Part shown: in pieces, positions 1 to 10,610 of the stretch
How positions within the stretch are numbered: position 1 is the stretch's first letter
Layout: the number at the start of each line of letters is the position of its first letter
Assembly (NCBI GenBank): GCA_013334865.1
Contig: JAAXWS010000008.1
Location: 62,001-126,000 of the forward strand
Source: Chlorobiaceae bacterium
Lineage (GTDB): Bacteria > Bacteroidota > Chlorobiia > Chlorobiales > Chlorobiaceae
Length of the DNA stretch: 64,000 nucleotides
Direction: 5' to 3'
The notes under the pieces: generated by a model
Database searches by the model: none
What the model was told of the DNA's origin: nothing
The model's input: the letters and a program-made list of their open reading frames with translations, nothing else
Position numbers and translations under genes: made by a program

Positions 1-959
1 AGGTATTCCGCGAAACCGGGCGAGCCGTTCAGGCAGGGAAGCGCTTCGACGCCGAGACCCGGCACGGCTGCGGAGAGCTGCGCGGCTCTATGGAGCGTTT
101 CGTTCCCGTCGGAGAAATAGCCGGCGGCAAAGAGCCACACGCCGTCATACCCTCCATCCTTGATGGCCCTGCCGGCCTCTTCGAACGACGGACGGGTCCA
201 CTCCCCTCCGACGTCGTGGTTCAGGTAGGCGACCATGACCGTGCCCCACGGGTTCCGGTCATCGGCCTCGATCGCGGCAGTGAGCCGCCGGGCGAAAGAT
301 GCCGTCTCGTCGCGGCCGGTACGGAAATCGGGCTCCCTGCCCGAAGCGTCCCTGACCAGGGTGCCATGGAAGGTGAGCAGCAGGAGGTTGCGGGGGCCGG
401 CGCGTTCAGGAAGCTTCCGGCCGGTCGCGAAAAGGTGGTCGAGGTAGGAGCGGATGAGGGCGTCGTCGTTCCAGAGCCTGCCGACGACCCTGACCCGATG
501 AAGCTCTCCGGCATGCCGTGCTTCGGAGAGATGGGCGCAGATGAGACCGCAGCTCAGGGCGTTGTCGACGGGGGCCATGGGGACGACGACCTGGCCGTCA
601 TGGCCCGAGGTTTGGGCAAGCACCTGCTCGACATAGGGCCTGGACGCGGAGTGTGCCGCCCGGACATCGAACGCGATGCCCGAAGAGGCCGGATGGCGGT
701 CGAGATGCTGCTGCAGGAGGGCCGCCTGCTCCCTGGTGAGGAGGTTCTGCGGCGAACCCGCGGCTCCGGGAGCCTTGCGGAAGCGTTTCTTCAGCGAAGA
801 ACTGAGCGAAATGAGGTGCCGGAGGGGAACCGGGATGCGCATCACCGTCGACGCGTGCGAAAGGGTGTGAAGGCTGACCCGGTAGTTTTCGATGAAACCG
901 GGGGTTTCCGCCTCTCCGTGGGAGGCCAGGATAACGGCGATTTTCCTTCGGGCCGTCAT
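1..959 (-). CDS. hemH: Ferrochelatase family protein (C-terminal end cut by window edge)
   Basis: The frame is open from the ATG at 959 to the window edge (about 319 residues seen), so the C-terminus is missing. Ferrochelatase inserts Fe2+ into protoporphyrin IX in the last step of heme synthesis. The start (KIAVILASHGEAETPGF) resembles the family's N-terminal strand. A central LLLLTFHGTLV fits the catalytic-His segment (FSAHG in typical members), and GYFSDGNETLHRA fits the SDH-ET-L motif with the catalytic Glu. The HlyD gene upstream stops 6 bp before this start, so the two are probably cotranscribed. The His context is divergent, so another chelatase of the superfamily remains possible. Confidence 0.65.
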   Translation of the reverse strand, partial: MTARRKIAVILASHGEAETPGFIENYRVSLHTLSHASTVMRIPVPLRHLISLSSSLKKRFRKAPGAAGSPQNLLTREQAALLQQHLDRHPASSGIAFDVRAAHSASRPYVEQVLAQTSGHDGQVVVPMAPVDNALSCGLICAHLSEARHAGELHRVRVVGRLWNDDALIRSYLDHLFATGRKLPERAGPRNLLLLTFHGTLVRDASGREPDFRTGRDETASFARRLTAAIEADDRNPWGTVMVAYLNHDVGGEWTRPSFEEAGRAIKDGGYDGVWLFAAGYFSDGNETLHRAAQLSAAVPGLGVEALPCLNGSPGFAEY

Positions 960-965
960 GCCCGG

Positions 966-2054
966 TCAGGATTTTGCCTTCTTTCCGTTGGCGAGCTTCG
1001 CCTCCATGCCTTCGCGGAACTTCTCCTCGGGCGAGACGACCACCATGTCGCCGGGCTTCAGGCCGCCGACCACCTCGATGAAGGTCAGGTCGCTGTCGCC
1101 GGTCCTGACAGGCTGCTTCTTCAGCCGCCCCCCCTCGACCTTCCAGACGTAGTCCTTCCGCTCTTCCTGGAACACCGAGCTCTTGCGCACCAGAAGGGCG
1201 CCCTGCCTGGTGCTGTAGACGATATTTGCCGTCGCCGTCATGCCCGCCTGCACCGCGGCCACCGGCTGGTCGAAGCGGAGGTAGACCCTGGAGGTCTTGG
1301 TGACCCGGTCGGTCTGGGGCACGATGCGGGTGACTGTCGCGTTGAAACGCTTCTCGGGCATCGAGTCAAGCGCGATGACCGCGGCCAGCCCCACCCGCAG
1401 CCGCGGCACATCGAGCTCGTCGACCTCCACGGTCACCAGGTAGCCCCCCGGATCGGTGACCGAGGCTATGGGCGTACTGGCGTTGACATAATCCCCGGCC
1501 TTCACGTTCTGGAGGGTCAGGATGCCGTCGAACGGAGCGGTAACGGCAAGCTTCTTCAGGTCGTCTTCGCGGCTTTTGAGCTGGAGGGACCTCTGGCTCA
1601 GCATCTCTGCGGCCTGGATGCCGTTCCGCTCGGCTTCGTCGAGCTGCTGGCGGGCGACGGCACCTTCGCTGAACAGCCTGCGGTTGCGATCCAGCTTGAG
1701 ACGGCTGTCACGGGCCAGCGCCTGCTGCTCCGCCACCGCCGCGCGGGCCTCCTGGACAGCCAGAAGAGGTTGCCGGCTGTCGAACTCGATGATCACCTGG
1801 CCCCTCCTGACCCGCTGCCCCTCGAGGGCGCCGATAGCCCGGACCTTGCCGGAGATCTCGGCACTCAGGCTCGCCACGCTCTCGGCTTCGACGTAGCCGG
1901 TGGCATAGACCGCCTGGACCAGTTCGGCCCTGGTGACCTTGCCGGCCTCGACGGTTACGGTGTTGCCCCGGGTCAGCAGGTAGCCGACCGTCACGACGAA
2001 CACCACGGCGAGTGCCATCGAGTACCTGGGGAGCATTTTCTGCAGGTTCTGCAT
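966..2054 (-). CDS. HlyD/MacA-type periplasmic adaptor (membrane fusion protein)
   Basis: 362 aa. One N-terminal membrane anchor (about residues 12-28) is followed by a split lipoyl/barrel-sandwich domain (ISGKVRAIGALEGQRVRRGQ and APFDGILTLQNVKAGDYV). A coiled-coil hairpin rich in Ala, Glu and Arg lies between the two halves, and a beta-barrel and membrane-proximal domain come after. This is the standard plan of adaptors for MacB-type ABC or RND exporters. No pump gene adjoins it: downstream is the ferrochelatase and upstream is the divergent hisI. The LolD-like ATPase at 8.9-9.6 kb could belong to the same kind of exporter, but that is only inference. Confidence 0.85.
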   Translation of the reverse strand: MQNLQKMLPRYSMALAVVFVVTVGYLLTRGNTVTVEAGKVTRAELVQAVYATGYVEAESVASLSAEISGKVRAIGALEGQRVRRGQVIIEFDSRQPLLAVQEARAAVAEQQALARDSRLKLDRNRRLFSEGAVARQQLDEAERNGIQAAEMLSQRSLQLKSREDDLKKLAVTAPFDGILTLQNVKAGDYVNASTPIASVTDPGGYLVTVEVDELDVPRLRVGLAAVIALDSMPEKRFNATVTRIVPQTDRVTKTSRVYLRFDQPVAAVQAGMTATANIVYSTRQGALLVRKSSVFQEERKDYVWKVEGGRLKKQPVRTGDSDLTFIEVVGGLKPGDMVVVSPEEKFREGMEAKLANGKKAKS

Positions 2055-2288
2055 GGGGTCAGGAGGTTACGATTGATTGCCCGGCCGGCTATACGGACGC
2101 GTCCGGAGCAGACGGTAGAGGTTGGACAAAGGTCCCGCAGGCGGGTTCGCGGAGCGGATTCGGGTGGTTGGCACTTTTTGTGGTCCGCAACCTTGGTTTT
2201 TCCATATATTTGGCCAATCTTAAAAGTCATTTCGCCGTGCGGACCCCGGTCCGGAGCGTTACGGCAGGAACACTAATCTACATCTTCA

Positions 2289-2702
2289 ATGAGCGAGAAT
2301 CAAGATTTGCAGAAGAGCTTTCTTGAAACGGTGAAGTTCGACGAGAAGGGGCTGGTCCCCGCCATCGTGCAGGACCACGAAACCGGCAAGGTGCTGATGA
2401 TGGCATGGATGAACCGCGAAAGCCTCGAAATGACCCTCGAGCGGAAGAAGGCCTGCTACTGGAGCCGCAGCCGCAAGCAGCTCTGGCTGAAGGGAGAGTC
2501 CTCCGGCAACATGCAGGAGGTCCACGACATCCTCATCGACTGCGATGGCGACACCCTCCTGCTCAAGGTTTCGCAGAAAGGCGGCGCCTGCCATGTCGGG
2601 TACCATTCCTGCTTCTACCGCAGGACGGGGGACGGAAAGGCCATGGAGATCTGCGACACCCTGATGTTCAACCCGGAAGAGGTCTACGGAAAAAAAAGCT
2701 GA
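2289..2702 (+). CDS. hisI: Phosphoribosyl-AMP cyclohydrolase
   Basis: 137 aa, the normal length for a stand-alone HisI without the HisE pyrophosphohydrolase domain. It opens the purine ring of PR-AMP in the third step of histidine synthesis and needs Zn2+ and Mg2+. Hallmarks are [14 protein letters not shown], the segment [15 protein letters not shown], the Mg-binding [11 protein letters not shown] (D-x-D-x-D pattern), and the zinc cysteines in [14 protein letters not shown]. It is followed 7 bp later by menG, suggesting cotranscription. The 234 bp upstream separate it from the divergent HlyD gene and must contain both promoters. Confidence 0.95.
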   Translation: MSENQDLQKSFLETVKFDEKGLVPAIVQDHETGKVLMMAWMNRESLEMTLERKKACYWSRSRKQLWLKGESSGNMQEVHDILIDCDGDTLLLKVSQKGGACHVGYHSCFYRRTGDGKAMEICDTLMFNPEEVYGKKS

Positions 2703-2709
2703 CCCCCCG

Positions 2710-3435
2710 ATGAGCAGTTCAAAAGAAACCGCAAAGTCCCTGATCCAGACCAAGTCGCGCTCCTCGATCAGGAACATGTTCGACGAGGTGGCGCCAACCT
2801 ATGACTTCCTGAACCACCTGCTGAGCCTCGGGATCGACAACTACTGGCGCGCGGCCGCGTCGTCCAAAGCCGGAAAGCTCCTTTCGGGAGTGCGCGAGCC
2901 CAGGATCCTCGACGTCGCCACAGGCACCGGCGACCTTGCTGCCGCGATGGCGAAGCTCCCGGGGGCAAAGGTCACCGGCTTCGACCTTTCGCCGGAGATG
3001 CTCTCGATCGCCAGGAAGAAGTACCCCGGCATCACCTTCCTCGAAGGCTATGCCGAGCAACTTCCGTTCGAGGGAGCAAGCTTCAACGCGGTCAGCGCCG
3101 GGTTCGGCGTAAGGAACTTCGAGAACCTCGAACAGGGAATGCGCGAATTCGTGCGCGTGCTCAAGACCGGCGGCTGCGCTCTGATCATCGAACCGATGAT
3201 CCCGCGAAACCCGGTCATGAAAAGCCTGTACCTGATCTATTTCAAGAAGGTGCTGCCGAAGGTGGCGGCGATGTTCAGCAAGTCCTCGTTCGCCTACGAC
3301 TACCTGCCGAACTCGGTGGAACAGTTCCCCCAGGCCGAAGCGTTCACCTCGATCCTGAAAAAAGCGGGGTTCAGCAAAGCCGACTACTACCCCATGACCT
3401 TCGAGACCTCGATCCTGTACGTTGCGGTGAAGTAA
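2710..3435 (+). CDS. menG: Demethylmenaquinone methyltransferase (MenG/UbiE)
   Basis: 241 aa SAM-dependent methyltransferase of the UbiE/COQ5 family, converting demethylmenaquinone to menaquinone. The sequence shows the family opening [19 protein letters not shown], motif [10 protein letters not shown], and the late block [20 protein letters not shown]. Green sulfur bacteria use menaquinone-7 and chlorobiumquinone, so MenG is the better name than UbiE. It lies immediately behind hisI. A 28-bp-arm perfect palindrome starts 18 bp past its stop and could act as a transcript end. Confidence 0.93.
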   Translation: MSSSKETAKSLIQTKSRSSIRNMFDEVAPTYDFLNHLLSLGIDNYWRAAASSKAGKLLSGVREPRILDVATGTGDLAAAMAKLPGAKVTGFDLSPEMLSIARKKYPGITFLEGYAEQLPFEGASFNAVSAGFGVRNFENLEQGMREFVRVLKTGGCALIIEPMIPRNPVMKSLYLIYFKKVLPKVAAMFSKSSFAYDYLPNSVEQFPQAEAFTSILKKAGFSKADYYPMTFETSILYVAVK

Positions 3436-3453
3436 GGAAGAAAATGCAGCCTC

Positions 3454-3515
3454 TGGGGTCAGGTCTTGCGTTTTAGCATTTGTTGCGAAATGCTAAAACG
3501 CAAGACCTGACCCCA
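3454..3515. repeat. Perfect REP-like palindrome, copy 1
   Basis: Two 28-bp arms (3454-3481 and 3488-3515) are exact reverse complements around a 6-nt loop. The outer arm begins TGGGGTCAGGTCTTG. An almost identical palindrome lies at 5126-5187. This outer sequence resembles REP-like elements linked to REP-associated tyrosine transposases (RAYT) in many bacteria. No such transposase is in the window. Confidence 0.9.
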
Positions 3516-3517
3516 CT

Positions 3518-3955
3518 TCATTTCACCAGCGCAAAGTTGCCTTCGAACTTCACGGCCGGGCCATCCTGCCCGTTTACCACGGCATGTATGGACATTTTCG
3601 CCTTGCCGGTGCGGCCGTAGGTATCGAGGAACTCCAGGAACTCCCCGTCGGGCGGCATGGTGCCTGTGGCGATGATGTCGCCGGTGACCGGCCTGAGGTA
3701 CTCGACACTCCCCTTGCGGATCACGATGTTGCCCTGTACTCCGGCCTCCCGAAGACGCAGGTAGAGCAGGCCCCATGATGAAAGCACCGCGGCGATGTAG
3801 AGGCTGCCGCCGAAGGCGGTGCCGAGATGGTTGAAGTTGTTGGCGAGCGGAGCCCGGATCGTGAGCTCCCTGCCGCTGTAGCGCTCGACCGTAATGCCCA
3901 TGGCCTGGGTGAGCGGAATGGCCTGGTCGAGTATGGACTGCAAGGTCTGTTCCAT
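3518..3955 (-). CDS. YiiD_C-type thioesterase domain protein (hot-dog fold)
   Basis: 145 aa, a single hot-dog-like domain. NNFNHLGTAFGGSLYIAAV is the helix-containing motif where GGxL/S sits in the fold, and the C-terminal half (GKAKMSIHAVV...VKFEGNFALVK) gives the long strands. It resembles the thioesterase domain found at the C-terminus of YiiD. Substrate unknown, presumably an acyl-CoA or acyl-ACP. The stop codon directly abuts palindrome copy 1. Upstream is the LOG-family gene, 29 bp away on the same strand. Confidence 0.75.
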   Translation of the reverse strand: MEQTLQSILDQAIPLTQAMGITVERYSGRELTIRAPLANNFNHLGTAFGGSLYIAAVLSSWGLLYLRLREAGVQGNIVIRKGSVEYLRPVTGDIIATGTMPPDGEFLEFLDTYGRTGKAKMSIHAVVNGQDGPAVKFEGNFALVK

Positions 3956-3984
3956 GGATCGGATGAGGGTGACTGGTTGATGGT

Positions 3985-4614
3985 TCAGCTTGGGGCCAGG
4001 CCGGGAAGATCGCTGCGATAGCGGGAGTAGTTGGTGCAGACATGTTCCGATTGGGGCCGGTCCCCATGGATCCGCACCACCAGATCCACCACCTGGGAGG
4101 GCTCAAGGACATGGAAGAGCATGTGCATGTCATCCCGGTCGAAAAGATGACGCCGCATCACCTCGGCTTCGAGCCACTCGAGCAACCCGGTCCATATTGC
4201 GCCAAAAAGGATGATCGGGGTTTCGCAGATCTGATGTACCTGGACGAGTTGCCAGGTGTAGAAGAGCTCGAGGAGAGTGCCGACCCCTCCGGGCGCAACG
4301 ACGACCGCATCCGAAAGCGCCATGAAGGTATCGAGGCGGCTGCTGAAGCGGTCGAACTCGGCCTTGATGTCGAGGAACCGGTTGGGATGCTGTTCGTGCG
4401 GAAGCCTGATGTTGAGTCCGATAGACTGGCCTCCGTTGGTGATGCTCTTCGACCCTGCGTTGGCCGCCTGCATGAGTCCCGGCCCGCCGCCGGTAACGAT
4501 ATCGAACCCTGCTCCGGCAAGCCCTTTGGCTATCGTGTAAACATCACGGTACTCTTCGTCCCCTTCGCTGATCCGGGCCGATCCGAAGATCGCCACCCTG
4601 TATTTCGGTTCCAT
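3985..4614 (-). CDS. LOG-family nucleotide phosphoribohydrolase
   Basis: 209 aa Rossmann-like protein with both LOG signatures: [11 protein letters not shown] at residues 42-52 and [11 protein letters not shown] at 108-118. The family (Lonely Guy / TIGR00730) hydrolyses the N-glycosidic bond of nucleoside 5'-monophosphates and, in some members, releases cytokinin-like bases. Bacterial substrates are often plain AMP or pyrimidine nucleotides (PpnN group). It sits between the thioesterase and the DUF2147 gene in a minus-strand trio enclosed by two palindromes. Confidence 0.88.
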   Translation of the reverse strand: MEPKYRVAIFGSARISEGDEEYRDVYTIAKGLAGAGFDIVTGGGPGLMQAANAGSKSITNGGQSIGLNIRLPHEQHPNRFLDIKAEFDRFSSRLDTFMALSDAVVVAPGGVGTLLELFYTWQLVQVHQICETPIILFGAIWTGLLEWLEAEVMRRHLFDRDDMHMLFHVLEPSQVVDLVVRIHGDRPQSEHVCTNYSRYRSDLPGLAPS

Positions 4615-4628
4615 GGCCTTATGAGGTT

Positions 4629-5105
4629 TCAGTTGAGGTCAGCGCCGGACGCACGGGTCCACTTCTCGGTACGGCCGAGCAGCGAGATGCCCACATAGCC
4701 CCGCAGGCGTAGCGTGTTCATGTCCTTGCCGCCGTCTTCGAGCTTCATGTACGACCGGTACTCGTGGCCGCTGTCCGGATCGTAGATCCTGCCGCCGGAC
4801 CAGTCGTTCTCATCCTGGTACCGGAACTCCCTGAGAAAGACCGTGCCGACCAGCAGGCGGTTCCGGAGGGCAGGATCGGGGTTCTTCTCGTCGAGCCTGC
4901 CGGGGTGCTCGCCCCAGACGATCTTTCCTTCGTAGGTATTTTGGCTCGTCCGGTAGATCTCGACCGTTCCGTGATGCCGGCCATCCCTGAATGTTTTCCA
5001 TCTTCCGACGACATCGTCCGGCTGGACGGCCAAGGCAGGCGACGCCCGCACTATCGACAGGAACAACAGCAGGAGCCGTGCCAAAATTGCCAAGATCCTC
5101 TTCAT
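4629..5105 (-). CDS. Secreted DUF2147 protein
   Basis: 158 aa. I start it at the ATG at 5105 because GGAGG lies 6 bp upstream; the in-frame TTG 12 bp earlier overlaps that site. A signal peptide ([18 protein letters not shown], cleaved after the SPALA region) precedes a single DUF2147 domain: [35 protein letters not shown], and [23 protein letters not shown]2147 proteins are periplasmic, lipocalin-like and of unknown function. It heads the minus-strand trio with the LOG and thioesterase genes. Confidence 0.85.
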   Translation of the reverse strand: MKRILAILARLLLLFLSIVRASPALAVQPDDVVGRWKTFRDGRHHGTVEIYRTSQNTYEGKIVWGEHPGRLDEKNPDPALRNRLLVGTVFLREFRYQDENDWSGGRIYDPDSGHEYRSYMKLEDGGKDMNTLRLRGYVGISLLGRTEKWTRASGADLN

Positions 5106-5125
5106 GGGAACCTCCAATTAGTTAG

Positions 5126-5187
5126 TGGGGTCAGGTCTTGTATTTTAGCATTTTGGGGAAAATGCTAAAATACAAGACCTGACCCCA
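5126..5187. repeat. Perfect REP-like palindrome, copy 2
   Basis: Arms of 29 bp (5126-5154 and 5159-5187) are exact reverse complements around a GGGG loop. The arm differs from copy 1 (3454-3515) only at a CG to TA pair after TGGGGTCAGGTCTTG, with compensating changes in the other arm. It lies in the 5' flank of the DUF2147 gene, so the two copies bracket a three-gene block. Confidence 0.9.
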
Positions 5188-5282
5188 GTGTTACATTCTT
5201 GCCCCGGGGTACGTGAGGATTTCGATCCCGACCTGTCGGGACCAACGCAGCATTCGAATCTCGCAATAGCTTTACAAGATAC

Positions 5283-7307
<2,025 letters not shown>

Positions 7308-8846
7308 TCAGCGTCTCCCGGTCGATGTCGCCATGGCCCAGCCGGCGATATTCTTGACGAACCCTGCCGACCCCTGGAGGCCGAGCTTCGACCAGGTTGC
7401 GGCAAGGATCTTCGGATAGCGCCAGGCCACCTTCAGCATGACCGTCGCGAGCTCGTCGAGGGTCATCTCGTCACGGAACATGGCCTGGCGGTAACGCGGC
7501 GGCAGGCCGTCGAGCACGATCATCACCTCGTTCATGAGCTCGTTGACGAAATCCGGCTCGTCCGTCCTGGCGTCGAAACACATGTACTTCATCAGGTTCG
7601 CCATGGAGGCGACGTTGTGCTCGAAGGCGCTCACGCCGGCAAGCGAGTCGCGTCCGAGGGTGCCGGCGCGCAGCGCGTGGTCGAGGCCCGAGGTGAGCCG
7701 GTCGAGGTTGCGCACCATGGAGCCGAAACCGCAGAAGGTGAGGGGCGATCCCAGCGAGGCCGCGTCGCCGAGCAGCAGGATGCGGTCGTCCGACACCGCC
7801 CTGGTGCAGCCGGAACCGTCGTGGGACCAGGCCGGTATGATGCCGTAGACCGGCCGGAGTACCGTGAAGCCGGCACCCGGACGCTTGTAGTCCGGCAGCT
7901 TCCGGAAATAGGTCTCGAACAGGTTGAGCAGCGACTTGTCGTTCGGGGAGTCGACCCGGTCATAGAAGAACAGGTAGGTGATGTACTCCTCGCCTTTCGC
8001 CGGGAACCCCTCCCAGATCAGCTGGCGCCCGCCGCGCCCGGAGAGCTCCGCCGGTTCGGTGCTGGCGAGGATCTCCCCCACCTCGAAGTCGGCATTCTCG
8101 AAGCCGGTCGCGATGGTGCCGACCGTCGGGCAGACGTGGGTCTGCGGACGGCCGCCGTTGAGCTGCATGGCCACCGGCGAGACGATGCCCATCGAGTCGA
8201 CGAGCATCTTCGCCCTGAACCTGAGCTGCACGCCGTCATGTCCTTCGGCCTCAACGACCACGTGGTCGTCGAAGCGGTAGCAGGCCCTGAACGAGGTACG
8301 CCCCATGATCCTGGAGCCGGGTGTCGAAACGATCTTCGCCATGGCCATGCCGAGCAGGCGGTCGGCGTCCACCGCGCAGTCGAGCACATCGTCGATATAG
8401 AGCCGTTTCCTGCGTTCCTGCGAGGCGTGGAACTCGACCCAGCCGGTCCGGTACCGCCTCACGATGAGCGAATCGAGCTCGGTTTCGGTGAACACGCCGG
8501 TCCCGGAGAGGCGGAGCAGCTCGCCACGCGAGATGTTCCAGTCACGGGTCGTGCGGGCCGGTTCGCCACGTTCCATCACCAGCACGCGCCAGCCGTAACG
8601 CACGGCCATGACGGCCGCATGCAGCAGGCCGAGCGTCCCTCCGGCATAGACGATGTCGAAGTCGCCGGAAACCGGAACCCCGGTTGGCATTTTCCCGCCG
8701 TCGAGCAACACCTCCGGCACCGGCAGCGAAAGCTGCTCCCAGTACCGGTCGATCGCCAGGATCGAGCCGAGCTGCTCCCCGCCGTTGTCAAGTGCACGGA
8801 AATGGCGGTAGACGAGGGGATGCGTGGTCCTGATTCGATCGAGCAT
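7308..8846 (-). CDS. cruA: CruA-family lycopene cyclase (FAD-dependent)
   Basis: 512 aa from the ATG at 8846; an in-frame TTG five codons earlier is a weaker start. A dinucleotide-binding segment (DFDIVYAGGTLGLLHA, then WRVLVMERG) and RDWNISRGELLRL are typical of the CruA/CruP family. CruA cyclises lycopene to gamma-carotene on the way to chlorobactene, the chlorosome carotenoid. Late motifs include LLLGDAASLGSPLTFCGFGS, the FAD-binding C-terminal Asp region. It could instead be the paralogue CruB found in brown-coloured strains; the sequence alone does not let me separate them. It is flanked at 3 bp by ligA and 20 bp by the ABC ATPase. Confidence 0.8.
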   Translation of the reverse strand: MLDRIRTTHPLVYRHFRALDNGGEQLGSILAIDRYWEQLSLPVPEVLLDGGKMPTGVPVSGDFDIVYAGGTLGLLHAAVMAVRYGWRVLVMERGEPARTTRDWNISRGELLRLSGTGVFTETELDSLIVRRYRTGWVEFHASQERRKRLYIDDVLDCAVDADRLLGMAMAKIVSTPGSRIMGRTSFRACYRFDDHVVVEAEGHDGVQLRFRAKMLVDSMGIVSPVAMQLNGGRPQTHVCPTVGTIATGFENADFEVGEILASTEPAELSGRGGRQLIWEGFPAKGEEYITYLFFYDRVDSPNDKSLLNLFETYFRKLPDYKRPGAGFTVLRPVYGIIPAWSHDGSGCTRAVSDDRILLLGDAASLGSPLTFCGFGSMVRNLDRLTSGLDHALRAGTLGRDSLAGVSAFEHNVASMANLMKYMCFDARTDEPDFVNELMNEVMIVLDGLPPRYRQAMFRDEMTLDELATVMLKVAWRYPKILAATWSKLGLQGSAGFVKNIAGWAMATSTGRR

Positions 8847-8866
8847 GGCTTGCTGGTGCAAAGGGT

Positions 8867-9580
8867 TCAGGCAGGAACTTCATGGTTCTTGCGGGAATCG
8901 CTTTCGATCTTGCCGTCGACGAGGTGGATGCGGCGACCGGCCCGGTTGGCGAACTCCTCGTCGTGCGTGACAACGATCACCGTCTGGTCGAGCTCGCGGT
9001 TGAGGCGATCGAACAGATGGTAGACGTTGTCGGCCGATTTCGAATCGAGGTTCCCGGTCGGTTCGTCGCCGAGCAGGACCTTCGGCTCATTGGCCAGCGC
9101 CCTGGCGATGGCCACCCGCTGCTGCTGGCCGCCGGAGAGCTGGTTCGGTTTGTTGGTGTACTTGTCCTCGAGGCCGACCATGTCGAGCAGCGCCATGGCC
9201 CGGTCGCGTATCTCCTTACGGCTGAGCTTCCTGCGGATCAGCATGGGCAGGCAGACATTGTCGAGCGCGCTGAACTCCGGCAGCAGGAAGTGGAACTGGT
9301 AGATGAAGCCGATCTTCTCGTTCCTGATAACGGTCATCTCCGCCTCGTCGATCACGGTGATATCCTGGCCGTCCAGCCAGACCTTTCCGAAGGTCGGCTT
9401 GTCGAGCCCACCCATGATGTAGAGCAGGGTCGACTTGCCGGAACCCGAAGGTCCGGTGATGGCTACGAACTCACCCTTGAAGATGTCGAGCGACAGGTTC
9501 GGAATGATCGTCTGGCGGACATCACGCGAAAGTTCAAGCTCCCTGCGGATACCTTCGAGACGGAGGATCGTTTCAGCCAT
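8867..9580 (-). CDS. LolD/MacB-type ABC transporter ATPase
   Basis: 237 aa, a lone nucleotide-binding domain. Walker [10 protein letters not shown] is at residues 43-51, the Q-loop region is [14 protein letters not shown], the signature [15 protein letters not shown] follows, and Walker B is [13 protein letters not shown]. The [14 protein letters not shown] tail is typical of the LolD/FtsE/MacB subfamily, which powers lipoprotein release or substrate extrusion from the periplasmic side. No FtsX-like permease is nearby, so its partner must be encoded elsewhere. It leads the unit with cruA and ligA. Confidence 0.9.
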   Translation of the reverse strand: MAETILRLEGIRRELELSRDVRQTIIPNLSLDIFKGEFVAITGPSGSGKSTLLYIMGGLDKPTFGKVWLDGQDITVIDEAEMTVIRNEKIGFIYQFHFLLPEFSALDNVCLPMLIRRKLSRKEIRDRAMALLDMVGLEDKYTNKPNQLSGGQQQRVAIARALANEPKVLLGDEPTGNLDSKSADNVYHLFDRLNRELDQTVIVVTHDEEFANRAGRRIHLVDGKIESDSRKNHEVPA

Positions 9581-9709
9581 CGGCCACCGGTTTCGTTACG
9601 CTTCTGTTGTTGTCGGGCAAGCATGGTCATCAACCGGCCGTGACCGGCAGCAACCTCTTGAAGTATAGCAAAAAAGCGGCAGATACGGCATCATCGGATG
9701 CTTGAGTAA

Positions 9710-9949
9710 TCATCCGTCGGACATGACGCCAAAATATTTCTCCCGGAACCATAACGAAACATTGACCAGGCCGATCAGCGCGGGAACCTCGACAAGGGGA
9801 CCTATGACGGCCGCGAAAGCTTCGCCCGAATCGATGCCGAACACGGCTACCGCCACGGCGATGGCGAGTTCGACGACGCCCATGGCCATGAAAATCCAGA
9901 GGATCAGGTAACGGTCAAGATACGACAGCTGTTTGGTCGACATGCCCAT
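9710..9949 (-). pseudogene. Collapsed ACR3 arsenite efflux pump (large in-frame deletion)
   Basis: 79 codons, open throughout. The first about 24 residues ([19 protein letters not shown]) match the N-terminus of ACR3-family arsenite permeases. The remainder ([18 protein letters not shown] ... [16 protein letters not shown]) matches their last membrane segment and C-terminus. Intact ACR3 proteins are about 350 residues with ten membrane spans, so some 270-280 codons from the middle are missing and the frame is kept. It is 6 bp behind arsC, the usual operon place. The product cannot be a working pump; it may be untranslated or a small two-span protein. Confidence 0.85.
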
Positions 9950-9955
9950 AACTGC

Positions 9956-10384
9956 CTAGCCACTGTTTTGGATTTCGTCCGAGAACATCCTCATGCGTGC
10001 GGCAATTTCGTCGCGCACGCGCCGGAAAACGGCCAGCCGCTCCTCTTCGCTGCCGGTCGCAGCGGCCGGATCGTCGAAACCCACGTGTATCCGGTTCTGC
10101 ACCGCAGCGGGAAAAACAGGACACTGATCTTTGGCCGCTTTACACACGGTCACCACATAGTCGAACCAACGGTCGATAAACTGATTGATGTTTTTCGGCT
10201 GCTGTCCGCTGATGTCGATGCCCGATTCACGCATGACCTCGACCGCCAGCGGATGGATCTCGTATGCTGGACGGGTGCCTGCGGAATAGATATTGAGGGA
10301 AGGATTGAACCATCGGAGAAACCCCTCGGCCATCTGGCTCCGGCAGGAGTTCCCTGTACACAGGATGAGAATGGATGTCTTCAT
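9956..10384 (-). CDS. arsC: Arsenate reductase, thioredoxin-coupled (LMW-PTP type)
   Basis: 142 aa from the ATG at 10384 (a TTG three codons earlier is possible). It reduces As(V) to As(III). The P-loop CTGNSCR spans residues 9-15, and the redox pair C81 and C88 (TVCKAAKDQC) has the same seven-residue spacing as Cys82/Cys89 of the Staphylococcus ArsC, so the thioredoxin-dependent mechanism should hold. The DP of FDDPAAATG supplies the general acid. It is fourth gene of the ars operon, just ahead of the collapsed ACR3 pump, so As(III) made here must leave another way. Confidence 0.93.
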   Translation of the reverse strand: MKTSILILCTGNSCRSQMAEGFLRWFNPSLNIYSAGTRPAYEIHPLAVEVMRESGIDISGQQPKNINQFIDRWFDYVVTVCKAAKDQCPVFPAAVQNRIHVGFDDPAAATGSEEERLAVFRRVRDEIAARMRMFSDEIQNSG

Positions 10385-10610
10385 CGTCGTCAATGTGTGA
10401 TGTTATCGTTGCATGTTCTTCAGAGGCAACCCACAGAAATACATTAACAGCATGGGTTTCTCGCCTGAATCGAAATCGTCATCGATATCGTTTGTTCCTC
10501 TTGCACTTCAACCGGCATTTCAAACAAGTACAGAGCAGAAGCGAGGGCGATTTCGATACCTATGGCGATACCAAGCTCACCGGAATGAAACCCCCTGACG
10601 TTCTTTCCTT

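Noticed and set aside
90-2276. Plus-strand open frame of 728 codons
   Set aside because: It is antisense to a ferrochelatase-like gene and an HlyD adaptor that both have clear motifs. The composition is Gly/Arg/Asp/Leu-rich, typical of GC-driven shadow frames.
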